Source of the DNA: Streptomyces sp. col6
GTDB taxonomy: Bacteria; Actinomycetota; Actinomycetes; Streptomycetales; Streptomycetaceae
Reading direction: 5' to 3'
Length of the DNA stretch: 64,000 nucleotides
Assembly (NCBI RefSeq): GCF_008042035.1
Contig: NZ_RDBL01000029.1
Coordinates: forward strand, 912,279 to 976,278
Notes under the pieces: generated by a model
Told to the model about the DNA's origin: nothing
Database searches by the model: none
Seen by the model: only the letters and a program-made list of their open reading frames with translations
Made by a program: the position numbers and the translations under genes
In this document: positions 7,822-16,681 of the stretch, piece by piece
How positions within the stretch are numbered: the stretch's first letter is position 1
Layout of the letters: each line of letters opens with the position of its first letter

Positions 7822-9111
7822 GTGATTGACCTTCGCCTGATTCGTGAGAACCCCGACCGTTTTCGCGCCTCCCAGCGCAACCGGGGAGAGGACGTCGCAC
7901 TCGTCGACGCCCTGCTCTCCGCCGACGAACGGCGCAGGTCGTCCGGGGCCGCGTTCGACGTGCTCCGTTCCGAGCAGAAGTCGCTCGGCAAACTTGTCGC
8001 CCAGGCCTCTCCCGAGGAGCGCGCCGGGCTCCTGACCCGGGCCGAGCAGCTCAAGGCCGATATGAAGGCGGCGGACGCGGCCCAGCACGAGGCGGACGCG
8101 GAGACCAGCAACCTGCTGCTGCGGCTCGGCAACCTCGTCCACCCGGACGTGCCGGTCGGCGGCGAGGAGGACTTCGTCGTCCTGGAGACGCACGGCACGA
8201 TCCGCGACTTCGGCGCCGAGGGATTCGAGCCCAAGGACCACCTGGAGCTCGGCGAGGCACTGGGCGCGATCGACATGGAGCGCGGCGCCAAGGTGTCCGG
8301 TTCGCGCTTCTACTACCTGACGGGCGTCGGCGCACTGCTGGAGCTCGCGCTCGTCAACGCGGCCATCGCCCAGGCCACGGAGGCCGGCTTCACCCCGATG
8401 CTGACCCCGACCCTGGTCCGCCCGCGCGCCATGGAGGGCACCGGATTCCTCGACCAGGCCGCCGAGGACGTCTACCACCTGGACAAGGACGACCAGTACC
8501 TGGTCGGCACCTCCGAGGTACCGCTCGCGGCGTACCACATGGACGAGATCATCGACGCGGACAAGCTGCCGCTGCGGTATGCCGGTTACTCGTCCTGCTA
8601 CCGCCGTGAGGCGGGGACGTACGGCAAGGACACCCGCGGCATCTTCCGGGTCCACCAGTTCACCAAGGTCGAGATGTTCTCGTACGTCGACCCGGCGGAC
8701 GCGGAGGCCGAGCACCTGCGCCTGCTGGACTGGGAGAAGCAGTGGCTCACCGGCCTCGAACTGCCCTTCCAGGTCATCGATGTCGCCAGCGGGGACCTGG
8801 GGGCCTCGGCCACCAGGAAGTACGACTGCGAGGCGTGGATCCCGACCCAGGGCAAGTACCGCGAGCTCACGTCGGCGTCCAACTGCGGTGAGTTCCAGGC
8901 GCGCAGGCTCTCGGTCCGGATGCGCGAGCACCGCGACGGCAAGAAGATCACGCAGCCCCTGGCCACGCTGAACGGCACGCTCTGCGCCGTCCCGCGCACC
9001 ATCGTGGCGATCCTGGAGAACCACCAGCTGGCCGACGGTTCGGTACGGGTGCCCGAGGTGCTCCGCCCCTACCTGGGCGGGCGCGAGCTCCTGGAGCCGG
9101 TCGTCCGATGA
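7822..9111 (+). CDS. serS: Seryl-tRNA synthetase
   Basis: A 429-residue class II aminoacyl-tRNA synthetase charging tRNA-Ser and tRNA-Sec. The N-terminal antiparallel coiled-coil arm covers about 1-105 (including the RSEQKSLGKLVAQA stretch). The catalytic core follows with motif 2 (YSSCYRREAG) and motif 3 near the C terminus (LNGTLCAVPRTIVAILEN). The start is GTG, preceded by a GAGAGG ribosome site seven bases upstream. It appears to be an essential single-copy housekeeping gene and overlaps the following phosphatase by four bases. Confidence 0.97.
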   Translation: MIDLRLIRENPDRFRASQRNRGEDVALVDALLSADERRRSSGAAFDVLRSEQKSLGKLVAQASPEERAGLLTRAEQLKADMKAADAAQHEADAETSNLLLRLGNLVHPDVPVGGEEDFVVLETHGTIRDFGAEGFEPKDHLELGEALGAIDMERGAKVSGSRFYYLTGVGALLELALVNAAIAQATEAGFTPMLTPTLVRPRAMEGTGFLDQAAEDVYHLDKDDQYLVGTSEVPLAAYHMDEIIDADKLPLRYAGYSSCYRREAGTYGKDTRGIFRVHQFTKVEMFSYVDPADAEAEHLRLLDWEKQWLTGLELPFQVIDVASGDLGASATRKYDCEAWIPTQGKYRELTSASNCGEFQARRLSVRMREHRDGKKITQPLATLNGTLCAVPRTIVAILENHQLADGSVRVPEVLRPYLGGRELLEPVVR

Positions 9112-9914
9112 CCTTTCCCTACAAGCTCGTCGCCACCGATCTCGACGGCACCCTGCTGCGCGACGACGAGACCGTCTCCGCACGGACGCGCGAGGCGCTG
9201 GCCGCCACCGCCGCGGCCGGTGCCGCGCACATCGTCGTCACCGGCCGGGCCGCCCCGTGGACCCGGCACATCCTGGAGGACCTCGGTTACGAGGGCCTCG
9301 CCGTGTGCGCACAGGGCGCGCAGGTCTACCACGCGGGTGAGCGCAAGCTGCTGACGTCGCTCACCCTGGACCGGCAGCTCGCCGGGCTCGCCCTCTCCAA
9401 GGTCGAGGCCGAGGTCGGTCCGCTGGCGCTGGCCGCCAGCCGTGACGGGCTCGACGGCGAGGTGCTGGTCGGGCCCGGCTACCACGTGAAGGAGGGCCCG
9501 CGTCCGGCCGTCCCCGTCCGGGACCCGGCCGAGCTGTGGGCCGCCCCGCTGAACAAGGTGTACATACAGCACCCGGAGCTGGACGACGACGCCCTGGCCA
9601 AGGCCGCGCGGGCGGCGGTCGGGAATCTGGTGGACGTGGTCATGGCGGGCCCCGGGATCGTGGAGATCCTTCCGCTGGGACTGAGCAAGGCCACCGGCCT
9701 CTCGCTGGCGGCGCGCCGGCTCGGCGTGAAGGCGGCGGACACGATCGCCTTCGGCGACATGCCCAACGACATCCCCATGTTCGCCTGGGCCCGGCACGGT
9801 GTGGCGATGGCCAACGCGCACGACGACCTGAAGGCCGTCGCTCAGGAGACGACCACGTCCAACGACGAGGACGGCATCGCGGTGGTCCTGGAGCGGCTGC
9901 TCCGGGAGTCGTAG
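9108..9914 (+). CDS. HAD-family (Cof-type) hydrolase
   Basis: A 268-residue haloacid-dehalogenase phosphatase of the Cof/IIB cap class. Motif I is DLDGTLL near residue 11, with the nucleophilic Asp. Motif II is VVTGR. Motifs III and IV are the conserved lysine in LGLSKATGL and GDMPNDIPMF. Such enzymes dephosphorylate small sugar or nucleotide phosphates, and the substrate here is unknown. Its ATG overlaps the serS stop (ATGA), so the two are translationally coupled. A strong terminator follows. A clear paralogue is encoded about 10 kb further right. Confidence 0.9.
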   Translation: MTFPYKLVATDLDGTLLRDDETVSARTREALAATAAAGAAHIVVTGRAAPWTRHILEDLGYEGLAVCAQGAQVYHAGERKLLTSLTLDRQLAGLALSKVEAEVGPLALAASRDGLDGEVLVGPGYHVKEGPRPAVPVRDPAELWAAPLNKVYIQHPELDDDALAKAARAAVGNLVDVVMAGPGIVEILPLGLSKATGLSLAARRLGVKAADTIAFGDMPNDIPMFAWARHGVAMANAHDDLKAVAQETTTSNDEDGIAVVLERLLRES

Positions 9915-9933
9915 GCCGCCGCTCCTTCTGCGC

Positions 9934-9975
9934 GGCTCAGGGACCGGGGCGCCGCCTCGGTCCCTGAGCCTTTTT
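9934..9975 (+). terminator. Rho-independent terminator after serS-HAD
   Basis: A perfect 13-bp stem (GGCTCAGGGACCG / CGGTCCCTGAGCC) with an 11-nt loop is followed directly by TTTTT. This is the clearest intrinsic terminator in the window and ends the serS transcript. Confidence 0.92.
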
Positions 9976-9995
9976 CTACGCCTGCCGGGGCCGGA

Positions 9996-10778
9996 TCAGC
10001 GCTGGTTGCGCCGGTTCAGCTCCTTCAGATTGCGCGCGAGAGCGTCCATGCGCCCGTCGAGCCGGTCGATGTCCCCGGACACCCCGCTCAGCCGCACGCT
10101 CATGGCGCCGACGACCTGGTGGGTCGCCTCCAGCCTGCGGTCGAGGCTGTCCAGCCGGTGCGACATCCGGTTGAGGACCGGGCCCAGCTCCTGGAGGGCG
10201 GTGCCCACACCGGCCAGGTGGCTTTCGACCCGAGTGACGCGGTATTCGAGCGAGGCGTACCCGGCGCGCAGGTCCTGTTCGGCGTCGAGCAGATACGTAC
10301 GCACGCACCGCGCGACGTCGCTGTCGCGAAGAAGCATGGCGACGTTGAGGACGGTCCGACGGGTGTAGAGGCGGAGCTGAGTGGCTGCCTGTGGATAACT
10401 TCCGGCACCCTCGCCACCCCATAGCGACAGCATGTCGCTATGGAAGTCACGCAGCTCAGAGCCTCGCAGCACGCGCATGCCGTTCTCCGCGAGCTCACTC
10501 TGATGCCGGTCGGTCAGCCTCCTGACCGCCCTTGTGGATACTTCGAAGTAACGAGCCACATCCTCGGTGCGAAGGTGAATCCCGTCCGGGAGCATGACAA
10601 GGCACTTCACCTTGTCCAGGGCGTCGACGCGCCCCATCTGTTCGACGCGCAGGGCGTGTGATTCGAGCAAGGCGACTTCCGTCGGCATGAGCTGTCTTCC
10701 GTTCGTGAAAGCTACGGGCGAATGGACAGCCCTCTCCCCGGGCTTCAGGGGCGGAGGACGCTCACGGTTGCCACTCAC
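9996..10778 (-). CDS. Predicted DNA-binding protein with C-terminal coiled coil
   Basis: A 260-residue soluble protein without a recognised family name. The middle of the N-terminal half (about 60-110) looks like a helix-turn-helix (LRTEDVARYFEVSTRAVRRLTDRH). The C-terminal 100 residues have heptad-like repeats rich in Leu, Val and Arg (SHRLDSLDRRLEATHQV, DRLDGRMDALARNL), predicting a coiled coil for oligomerisation. The GTG start has a weak ribosome site, and a later ATG at about residue 31 (MPTEVALLE) is an alternative. It is convergent with the HAD gene. Two DnaA-box-like sequences fall inside it. It could be a nucleoid-associated or regulatory protein, but function is unknown. Confidence 0.7.
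   Translation of the reverse strand: MSGNRERPPPLKPGERAVHSPVAFTNGRQLMPTEVALLESHALRVEQMGRVDALDKVKCLVMLPDGIHLRTEDVARYFEVSTRAVRRLTDRHQSELAENGMRVLRGSELRDFHSDMLSLWGGEGAGSYPQAATQLRLYTRRTVLNVAMLLRDSDVARCVRTYLLDAEQDLRAGYASLEYRVTRVESHLAGVGTALQELGPVLNRMSHRLDSLDRRLEATHQVVGAMSVRLSGVSGDIDRLDGRMDALARNLKELNRRNQR
10390..10398 (-). promoter_or_regulatory. DnaA box inside the coiled-coil gene
   Basis: TGTGGATAA, a perfect TTATCCACA box on the minus strand, lies inside coding sequence. A one-mismatch relative (TGTGGATAC) lies 143 bp to the right at 10533-10541. Confidence 0.5.
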
Positions 10779-10890
10779 TCAAGGAACCGACCGGCGGGTG
10801 TTCCCTCGCCGCATCGGCCATCTGCTCATTGACGAACGCTACGACGCCACGGATTCCAGTTGCCTCCACGCACCGTGAACAACGCACCGA

Positions 10891-10904
10891 TAACCGTACA
10901 GTTA
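10891..10904. promoter_or_regulatory. Imperfect dyad upstream of the coiled-coil regulator
   Basis: TAACCGTACAGTTA is a 14-bp dyad with one mismatched pair, in the only promoter-sized gap before the minus-strand HTH gene. It is a candidate autoregulatory operator. No other evidence supports the assignment. Confidence 0.3.
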
Positions 10905-10924
10905 CGCGTAGGACTGTCCGAAGT

Positions 10925-10962
10925 GTGAAAAGCCCCCGACCGAAGGGCCGAGGGCTTTTCAC
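10925..10962. terminator. Bidirectional terminator
   Basis: A perfect 11-bp stem (GTGAAAAGCCC / GGGCTTTTCAC) includes A and T runs inside the arms. It lies 16 nt beyond the stop of the leftmost ABC gene on the minus strand and should end that operon. Confidence 0.8.
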
Positions 10963-10978
10963 ATCGGAAGACAGGCGC

Positions 10979-11698
10979 TCACTCCTCGCCGGCGAGCTTC
11001 AGCGTGCGCAGCTTCTGCCCCGCGTACCAGGTCGCCGCCACGGTGACCACGGCCAGCAAGACCGTGGCGAGCGGCAGCCCCACGTCCGAGGTGATCGCAC
11101 CGTTGCCGCCGGTCTTCTCGGCCAGCGCGAGCGACCACTGCTGCACGCTGAGCGTGCGCGCGCCCGGCACCAGGCTGCCGAACAGGGCCTCCCACACCAG
11201 CGCGTAGACGAGGCCCAGCACCACCGCGTGCCGGCTGACCGTGCCCAGCAGCAGGAACAGCGCGCTGTAGGCGATCGACGCGACCAGGGCGGCGATCGTG
11301 TACGCCACCGCGATCTGCTGGCCGTTGCCGTTGAGGATCAGTCCGGCGATCAGCGTCGGCACCGCCGAGAACACCATGGTCACCGCGATGGCGACGATCA
11401 GCTTGGTGAAGATGATCGTCGGCCGGCTCACCGGCTTGGCCAGCAGGTAGACGATCGATCCGTCGTCGATCTCCGGGCCGATGGCGCCCGTACCGGCGAT
11501 CACGCCGATCAGCGGCACCATGGTGGCGATGGCGAATCCGCCCAGCACGTCCGAGGCCACCTGGTCGTCGGCCCCCGCGAACATCCGTACCGCCACCGCG
11601 ATGACGATCAGCAGCGCGGGCAGGACGAAGAGGATGGCGGCCCGGCGCCGGCCGAGCAGCGCCCGGTAGGTGAGCCGGGCGACTGTGGGGTCGTACAT
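10979..11698 (-). CDS. ABC-2 type transporter permease
   Basis: A 239-residue membrane protein with about six hydrophobic segments (for example AILFVLPALLIVIAVAVRM near 20-38, then segments near 60-80, 100-130, 135-160 and 205-225). This is the usual build of an ABC-2 export permease. It lies 23 nt downstream of an ATPase gene on the same strand, so the two probably form one half of the exporter. Substrate is unknown. No periplasmic binding protein is encoded nearby, which points to export. Confidence 0.85.
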   Translation of the reverse strand: MYDPTVARLTYRALLGRRRAAILFVLPALLIVIAVAVRMFAGADDQVASDVLGGFAIATMVPLIGVIAGTGAIGPEIDDGSIVYLLAKPVSRPTIIFTKLIVAIAVTMVFSAVPTLIAGLILNGNGQQIAVAYTIAALVASIAYSALFLLLGTVSRHAVVLGLVYALVWEALFGSLVPGARTLSVQQWSLALAEKTGGNGAITSDVGLPLATVLLAVVTVAATWYAGQKLRTLKLAGEE

Positions 11699-11721
11699 GA
11701 CGTCACAGCTCCTTGTCGGCC

Positions 11722-12633
11722 TCAGGCCGCTACGAGATAGGAAAAGACCGATTCGAGGGACTCGTCGGACGGTGAAACGGTCAGAAGACGAATGCCCTGC
11801 TCGCGTGCGACCTTGGGCAACAGTGTGGTGAAGCGGCCGAAATCGATCGCCTGGATACGCAGAGCGTTCTCGCTCAGGTCGACTTCGATCCCGGCCGTCG
11901 ACGGGTCGGCGATGAGCGCCGCCGCCAGGGCCCGGTCGTCGCTGGACCGTACGAGATAGCGGTGCGGGCGGTCCGTCATCAGCCGGCGGATACGGCGGAA
12001 GTCGCCCGACGCCGCGTGCCGTCCCGCGACGATCACCTCGATGTGCGAGGCGAGTTGCTCGACCTCTTCGAGGATGTGCGAGGAGAAGAGGACCGTCCGG
12101 CCCTCCGCGCCCATCCGGCGCAGCAGGTCCATCAGCTGCATCCGCTGGCGCGGGTCCATCCCGTTGAACGGCTCGTCGAGCAGCAGCACGGACGGGTTGT
12201 GGACCAGCGCGGACGCCATCTTCACCCGCTGGCGCATGCCCTTGCTGTACGTCGAGATCTTGCGGTCCTGCGCGTACTCCATCTCGACCGTGGCGAGTGC
12301 GGAAGCCGCCTCGGCGTCGCCCAGTCCGTGCAGTTCGGCATTGGCCACCACGAATTCGCGGCCGGTCAGGAAGTCGTACATACCCTCCCGCTCCGGCACG
12401 ATGCCGATCTCCCGGTACACCGCCTCGTTGCGCCAGATCGGCTTCCCGTCGAGCGTGACCGTACCCGTCGAGGGGGCGAGGAATCCGGCCATCATGTTGA
12501 TCAGCGTCGACTTTCCGGCGCCGTTGGGGCCGAGCAGACCGGTGACCCCGGGACCCACGGTCATGCTCACGTCGTTGACGGCGACCACATTGCCGAACCA
12601 GCGGGAGGTGTGGTCGATCTCGATGGTGGTCAC
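11722..12633 (-). CDS. ABC transporter ATP-binding protein
   Basis: A 303-residue ATPase with Walker A (GPNGAGKST), Q-loop, an ABC signature of the YSKGMRQR type, Walker B (VLLLDEPFNGMDP) and the switch histidine (SSHILEE). The C-terminal extension of about 80 residues (SPSDESLESVFSYLV) is typical of ABC-2 ATPases of the drug and antibiotic efflux type. The GTG start overlaps the stop of the upstream permease (GTGA on the minus strand). It pairs with the permease genes on both sides. Confidence 0.92.
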   Translation of the reverse strand: MTTIEIDHTSRWFGNVVAVNDVSMTVGPGVTGLLGPNGAGKSTLINMMAGFLAPSTGTVTLDGKPIWRNEAVYREIGIVPEREGMYDFLTGREFVVANAELHGLGDAEAASALATVEMEYAQDRKISTYSKGMRQRVKMASALVHNPSVLLLDEPFNGMDPRQRMQLMDLLRRMGAEGRTVLFSSHILEEVEQLASHIEVIVAGRHAASGDFRRIRRLMTDRPHRYLVRSSDDRALAAALIADPSTAGIEVDLSENALRIQAIDFGRFTTLLPKVAREQGIRLLTVSPSDESLESVFSYLVAA

Positions 12634-13538
12634 AGCCCGACCCTCCGGTAGCGGCGCATCAGCACGGCGTACGAGCCGGCGATCAGCGCGAGAACAACGA
12701 GCAGGTAGACGACGCCGATACCGGCGCCGGGCCCGTTCCCGCCGGGGAAGGCCGAGGTCGCCCCGAGGAACGCGGTCTGCACCCCGTCGATCAGCGTGAT
12801 CGGGGAGAACAGCCCGAGGTACGGCACCGCTCCCTCCGAACCGGTCGACCAGGCGATGCCCTGGACGGTGGTGACCGCGCCGTAGGTGATGGTCAGCAGT
12901 GCGATGACCGCTGCGACGCCGAAGCCGCGGCGGGGCGTCAGCGCGGCCATCACGAGGCCGAGGCCGGCGAAGAGCACGGACAGCAGCAGCACGGAAACCA
13001 TCCCCTGGGCGAACCACTTGGTCTGGTCCGCGAAGTCGAACTTCCCCAGCAGCGCGCCGATGTAGAGGATCACCACCGGCGCACCGGTGAGCACGAAGAC
13101 GGCGGAGGCCATGGCGGCGAACTTCGCGAGGACGTAATCGCCGTGCTCGATCGGCCGTGAGAAGTACAGCGGCACGGTCTTGAACCGCAGGTCCCTGGAG
13201 ACCGCTTGCGGCGCCTGCGCGGCGATGAACAGGCCGATGACGGCCTGCAGGTAGATCGCGAAGGACGTGTACTTGATCGGGAGTTTCGTCGTCCCCGGGG
13301 CGGCAATGGCGACGGCCACGATGATCGCCGCCACCAGGCACATCACGCCGAACAGCAGCATGGGCAGCACCTTTGACTTGGCCGAGCGGCCGAGTCCGAA
13401 GGAGCCGCGCAGGGTCTGCGAGTACAGCGAGCGGCGGGCGTAGGCGCGCCCGAGCCTCGGGCCGTCGTAGGCACGGTAGCCGATGTTGTGGATCCGGGAG
13501 GTCTCGCTCCCGGTCGCGGCGCCGGTCTCAGTGCTCAT
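12630..13538 (-). CDS. ABC-2 type transporter permease
   Basis: A 302-residue permease. A cytoplasmic N-terminal stretch of about 60 residues with the conserved IHNIGYRAYDGPRLGR sequence precedes six predicted helices (about 62-82, 95-112, 140-165, 178-205, 210-235 and 265-290). It overlaps the gene on each side by 4 to 11 bases, so the operon is tightly coupled. It is the longer of the two permeases and probably forms a heteromeric channel with the smaller one, or a separate exporter with the upstream ATPase. Confidence 0.87.
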   Translation of the reverse strand: MSTETGAATGSETSRIHNIGYRAYDGPRLGRAYARRSLYSQTLRGSFGLGRSAKSKVLPMLLFGVMCLVAAIIVAVAIAAPGTTKLPIKYTSFAIYLQAVIGLFIAAQAPQAVSRDLRFKTVPLYFSRPIEHGDYVLAKFAAMASAVFVLTGAPVVILYIGALLGKFDFADQTKWFAQGMVSVLLLSVLFAGLGLVMAALTPRRGFGVAAVIALLTITYGAVTTVQGIAWSTGSEGAVPYLGLFSPITLIDGVQTAFLGATSAFPGGNGPGAGIGVVYLLVVLALIAGSYAVLMRRYRRVGL

Positions 13539-14586
13539 CGCGTCCGCTCCCCTTCTGCAGTACGGCTCCGGTCTGCTGTGCGGCCGCGGCCTGCTGCACG
13601 ATCCCGTCCGGTACGGGCGCGGGCCGCGCCGGCGCCGCCTCGTCGCTGCGGAACACCTCGGCGATGTGGTGGCGGCGCTGTTCCATCCGTACGAGGCCGA
13701 GTCCGAGGGCCGCGACGCTGTCGCGTACGAGGTCGTACGTCTCCTCGCCGGTCGCCTCGATCAGCAGGATGTGGCCGGCGCCGGGCAGGCCCTGGGTGTC
13801 CAGCCCGTCGAGCCCGACGAGTTTGACGCCCGCGTCGGTGAGGGAACGGCGCAGGGCACCCGTCCCGTCGGGGTGGGTGTCGCTGTCGGTGACCTCGACC
13901 GCGAGGGTCGTGGTGGTCTGGGTGAAGTCACTGGTGGAGCTGGAGCGCAGCAGCGTTCCGCCGTCGATGACGACGACGTGGTCGCAGGTGCGTTCCAGCT
14001 CGCCGAGCAGGTGCGAGGTGACCAGGACCGAGATGCCGAAGTCGGTGTGGATCCGGCGGATCAGCCCGAGCATCTCGTCGCGTCCGACCGGGTCGAGCCC
14101 GTTGGTCGGCTCGTCGAGCAGGACCAGCTGGGGGTCGTGGACCAGCGCCTGCGCCAGCTTCACCCGCTGCTTCATGCCCGTCGAGTAGCCGCCGATGGGG
14201 CGGTAGCGCTCCTCGTACAGGCCGACGTGGCGCAGGGTGTCGGCGGTGCGTTCGCGGGCGGCGGTCGGCGGCAGTCCGGACATCCGCGCCATGTGCACGA
14301 CGAACTCGGTGGCCGAGACGTCGGGCGGCAAGCAGTCGTGCTCCGGCATGTAGCCGACCCGCTCGCGGATGGCGGCGCCGCTGGTCGCGACGTCGAGCCC
14401 GAGCACAGCGGCCCGGCCCTCCGTCGCGGGCGACAGCCCCAGCAGGATCTTGATCAACGTGGACTTGCCGGCCCCGTTGGCACCCACCAGCCCGGTCACA
14501 CCCGGGCCGATGTCCAAGGAGAGCCGGTCAAGCGCGGTCACCCGGGGGAACCGTTTGCTCAGGCCTTCGGCAGCAATGACATTCAC
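13528..14586 (-). CDS. ABC transporter ATP-binding protein (first gene of the exporter operon)
   Basis: A 352-residue ATPase. Walker A is GANGAGKST, the signature is YSTGMKQR, Walker B is LVLLDEPTNGLDP, and the switch region is VTSHLLGELE. An extra C-terminal domain of about 110 residues ends in an Ala/Pro/Gln-rich tail not found in the second ATPase. The GTG just before NVIAAEGLSKRF is the likely start. There is no clear ribosome site, so it may be leaderless. It heads a run of four same-strand genes (ATPase, permease, ATPase, permease) with no gap larger than 23 nt. Confidence 0.88.
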   Translation of the reverse strand: MNVIAAEGLSKRFPRVTALDRLSLDIGPGVTGLVGANGAGKSTLIKILLGLSPATEGRAAVLGLDVATSGAAIRERVGYMPEHDCLPPDVSATEFVVHMARMSGLPPTAARERTADTLRHVGLYEERYRPIGGYSTGMKQRVKLAQALVHDPQLVLLDEPTNGLDPVGRDEMLGLIRRIHTDFGISVLVTSHLLGELERTCDHVVVIDGGTLLRSSSTSDFTQTTTTLAVEVTDSDTHPDGTGALRRSLTDAGVKLVGLDGLDTQGLPGAGHILLIEATGEETYDLVRDSVAALGLGLVRMEQRRHHIAEVFRSDEAAPARPAPVPDGIVQQAAAAQQTGAVLQKGSGRDEH

Positions 14587-14735
14587 AGGTTCGACGGTAG
14601 TGGCGCGGACCACAGCGGTCGTCAGACCAGACGGCTGGATCGGCGTCAGACTCGAGTTGTAGGGGACCCGTAAGGGGACCTCAGTGAGGACTACGCGCGG
14701 GACCGGCCGAAAGCCGCCGCGGCCTGCACGGAGAG

Positions 14736-14744
14736 TTGTCCACA
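14736..14744 (+). promoter_or_regulatory. Single DnaA box between the ABC operon and the SDR fusion gene
   Basis: TTGTCCACA is a perfect copy of the preferred Streptomyces DnaA box. It lies in the 256-bp divergent promoter region, about 100 bp before the SDR fusion gene. Confidence 0.6.
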
Positions 14745-14842
14745 GGCCATGCACACCCCTTGACGCAGCCGCCGGTCATTGTCACATTCATCAGTGTCAC
14801 GTTACGAGCACGTACCGCACACGGCAGGGGACGGACGGTCGC

Positions 14843-16681
14843 ATGGCGTCACGAGGAAAGAAGCAACGGCCTTCGGAGACCGGGGAGTCCGGAGGGAGCG
14901 GCGTGCGTCTGCGTGACCTTCCGGGGGCGCGCGAGCGCCGGGTGGCCACGGGCGGCATCGAGCTGTGCGTGGTCGAGCTGGGTGACGTGGGGCGGCCGAC
15001 GATCGTGCTCGTGCACGGCTATCCGGACAGCAAGGAGGTCTGGACCCAGGTCGCCGTCCGGCTCGCCGAGGAGTGGCATGTCGTGCTGTACGACGTGCGC
15101 GGGCACGGCGCTTCGACGGCGCCCAAGCCCCTGCGCGGCGGCTTCACGCTGGAGAAGCTGACCGACGACTTCCTGGCCGTGGCCGACGCGGTGAGCCCGG
15201 ACCGCCCGGTGCATGTCGTCGGGCACGACTGGGGTTCGGTCCAGTCCTGGGAGTTCGCGACGGTCAGCCGTACGGAGGGCCGCATCGCGTCGTTCACCTC
15301 GATGTCCGGCCCGTCCCTGGACCACTTCGGCCACTGGATCAAGCGGCGGATGAACCGCCCCACCCCGCGCCGGGTCGGCCAGCTCCTCGGCCAGGGCGCC
15401 AAGTCCTGGTACGTGTACATGCTGCACACCCCGGTCCTGCCGGAGCTGGCCTGGCGCGGGCCGCTCGGCAAGCGGTGGCCGGCCATCCTGGAACGGCTGG
15501 AGAAGGTCCCCCCGGGCGACTACCCGACATCCTCGCTGCCCAACGACGCGGCGCACGGGGCCTGGCTCTACCGGGACAACGTGCGCCCCCGGCTGCGCAG
15601 GCCGCGCAACGACGCCTACGCGCACGTGCCGGTGCAGCTGATCACGCCGACCGGGGATGTGTTCCTCTCGGAGCGGCTCTACGACGAACTCGAATCATGG
15701 GTGCCCCAGTTGACGCGTCGGGCGCTTCCGGCCAAGCACTGGGTGCCACGTACCCGGCCGGACCAGCTTGCCTCCTGGATCGGGGAGTTCGCGGCCGCGA
15801 CCGAGTCGGCCGGGCAGACCGGCACACCGGTGGAGGTCAGCCCTCAGGGGCTCCACGCGGAGCGGTTCGCCGGTCAGCTCGTGCTGGTGACCGGGGCGGC
15901 GGGCGGCATAGGCCGGGCCACGGCTCTGGCCTTCGCGGAGGCGGGCGCCCGGGTGGTGGCCGTCGACCGGGACGCCGAGGGGGCCGAGCGGACCGCCGAG
16001 TCGGCCCGGCTGGCCGGAGCACCGGCGGCATGGGGCGAGGCGGTGGACGTGAGCGACGAGCAGGCCATGGAGAAGCTCGCCGCCCGTGTGGCCGATGAGT
16101 ACGGCATCGTGGATGTGCTGGTCAACAACGCGGGCATCGGGCTGTCCGGTCCGTTCCTGGAGACCACCTCCGAGGACTGGAAGAACGTCCTCGACGTGAA
16201 CCTGTGGGGGGTCATCCACGGCTGCCGGCTCTTCGGCCGGCAGATGGCGGAGCGCGGGCAGGGCGGCCACATCGTCAACATCGCTTCGGCTGCTGCCTTT
16301 CAGCCTTCCCGCGCGCTGCCCGCGTACAGCACGTCGAAGGCCGCCGTGCTGATGCTCAGCGAGTGCCTGCGCGCCGAGCTCGCGGAGAAGTCGATCGGGG
16401 TCAGCGCGATCTGCCCCGGGTTCGTCAACACCGGCATCACGTCCACCGCACGGTTCGTGGGGACGGACGACGCGGAGGAGCAGAGGCTGCGCAAGCGGGC
16501 CGGCAAGCTCTACGGCGTGCGGAACTACCCGCCGGAGAAGGTCGCGGCCGCGATTCTCCGGGCGGTCGTCCGCAACCAGGCCGTCGTACCGGTGACGCCC
16601 GAGTCCCATGCCGTGCGCTTCCTGTCCCGCGTCGGTCCCGGCGTGCTGCGGGGCGTCGCCCGGCTGAAGCCGCCGCTGTGA
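14843..16681 (+). CDS. Alpha/beta hydrolase - short-chain dehydrogenase fusion
   Basis: A 612-residue two-domain enzyme. The N-terminal domain (about 30-320) is an epoxide-hydrolase-type alpha/beta hydrolase, with the HGYPDS oxyanion loop and the nucleophile elbow GHDWGS, where Asp replaces Ser as in epoxide hydrolases. The C-terminal domain (about 335-612) is a classical SDR with TGAAGGIG for NAD(P) binding, NNAG, and the YSTSK catalytic pair. Fusions of this type are widespread in actinobacteria, with no substrate established to my knowledge. Sequential opening and oxidation of an epoxide or lipid-derived substrate is an inference. The stop overlaps the start of a MerR regulator by four bases. 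Confidence 0.9.
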   Translation: MASRGKKQRPSETGESGGSGVRLRDLPGARERRVATGGIELCVVELGDVGRPTIVLVHGYPDSKEVWTQVAVRLAEEWHVVLYDVRGHGASTAPKPLRGGFTLEKLTDDFLAVADAVSPDRPVHVVGHDWGSVQSWEFATVSRTEGRIASFTSMSGPSLDHFGHWIKRRMNRPTPRRVGQLLGQGAKSWYVYMLHTPVLPELAWRGPLGKRWPAILERLEKVPPGDYPTSSLPNDAAHGAWLYRDNVRPRLRRPRNDAYAHVPVQLITPTGDVFLSERLYDELESWVPQLTRRALPAKHWVPRTRPDQLASWIGEFAAATESAGQTGTPVEVSPQGLHAERFAGQLVLVTGAAGGIGRATALAFAEAGARVVAVDRDAEGAERTAESARLAGAPAAWGEAVDVSDEQAMEKLAARVADEYGIVDVLVNNAGIGLSGPFLETTSEDWKNVLDVNLWGVIHGCRLFGRQMAERGQGGHIVNIASAAAFQPSRALPAYSTSKAAVLMLSECLRAELAEKSIGVSAICPGFVNTGITSTARFVGTDDAEEQRLRKRAGKLYGVRNYPPEKVAAAILRAVVRNQAVVPVTPESHAVRFLSRVGPGVLRGVARLKPPL

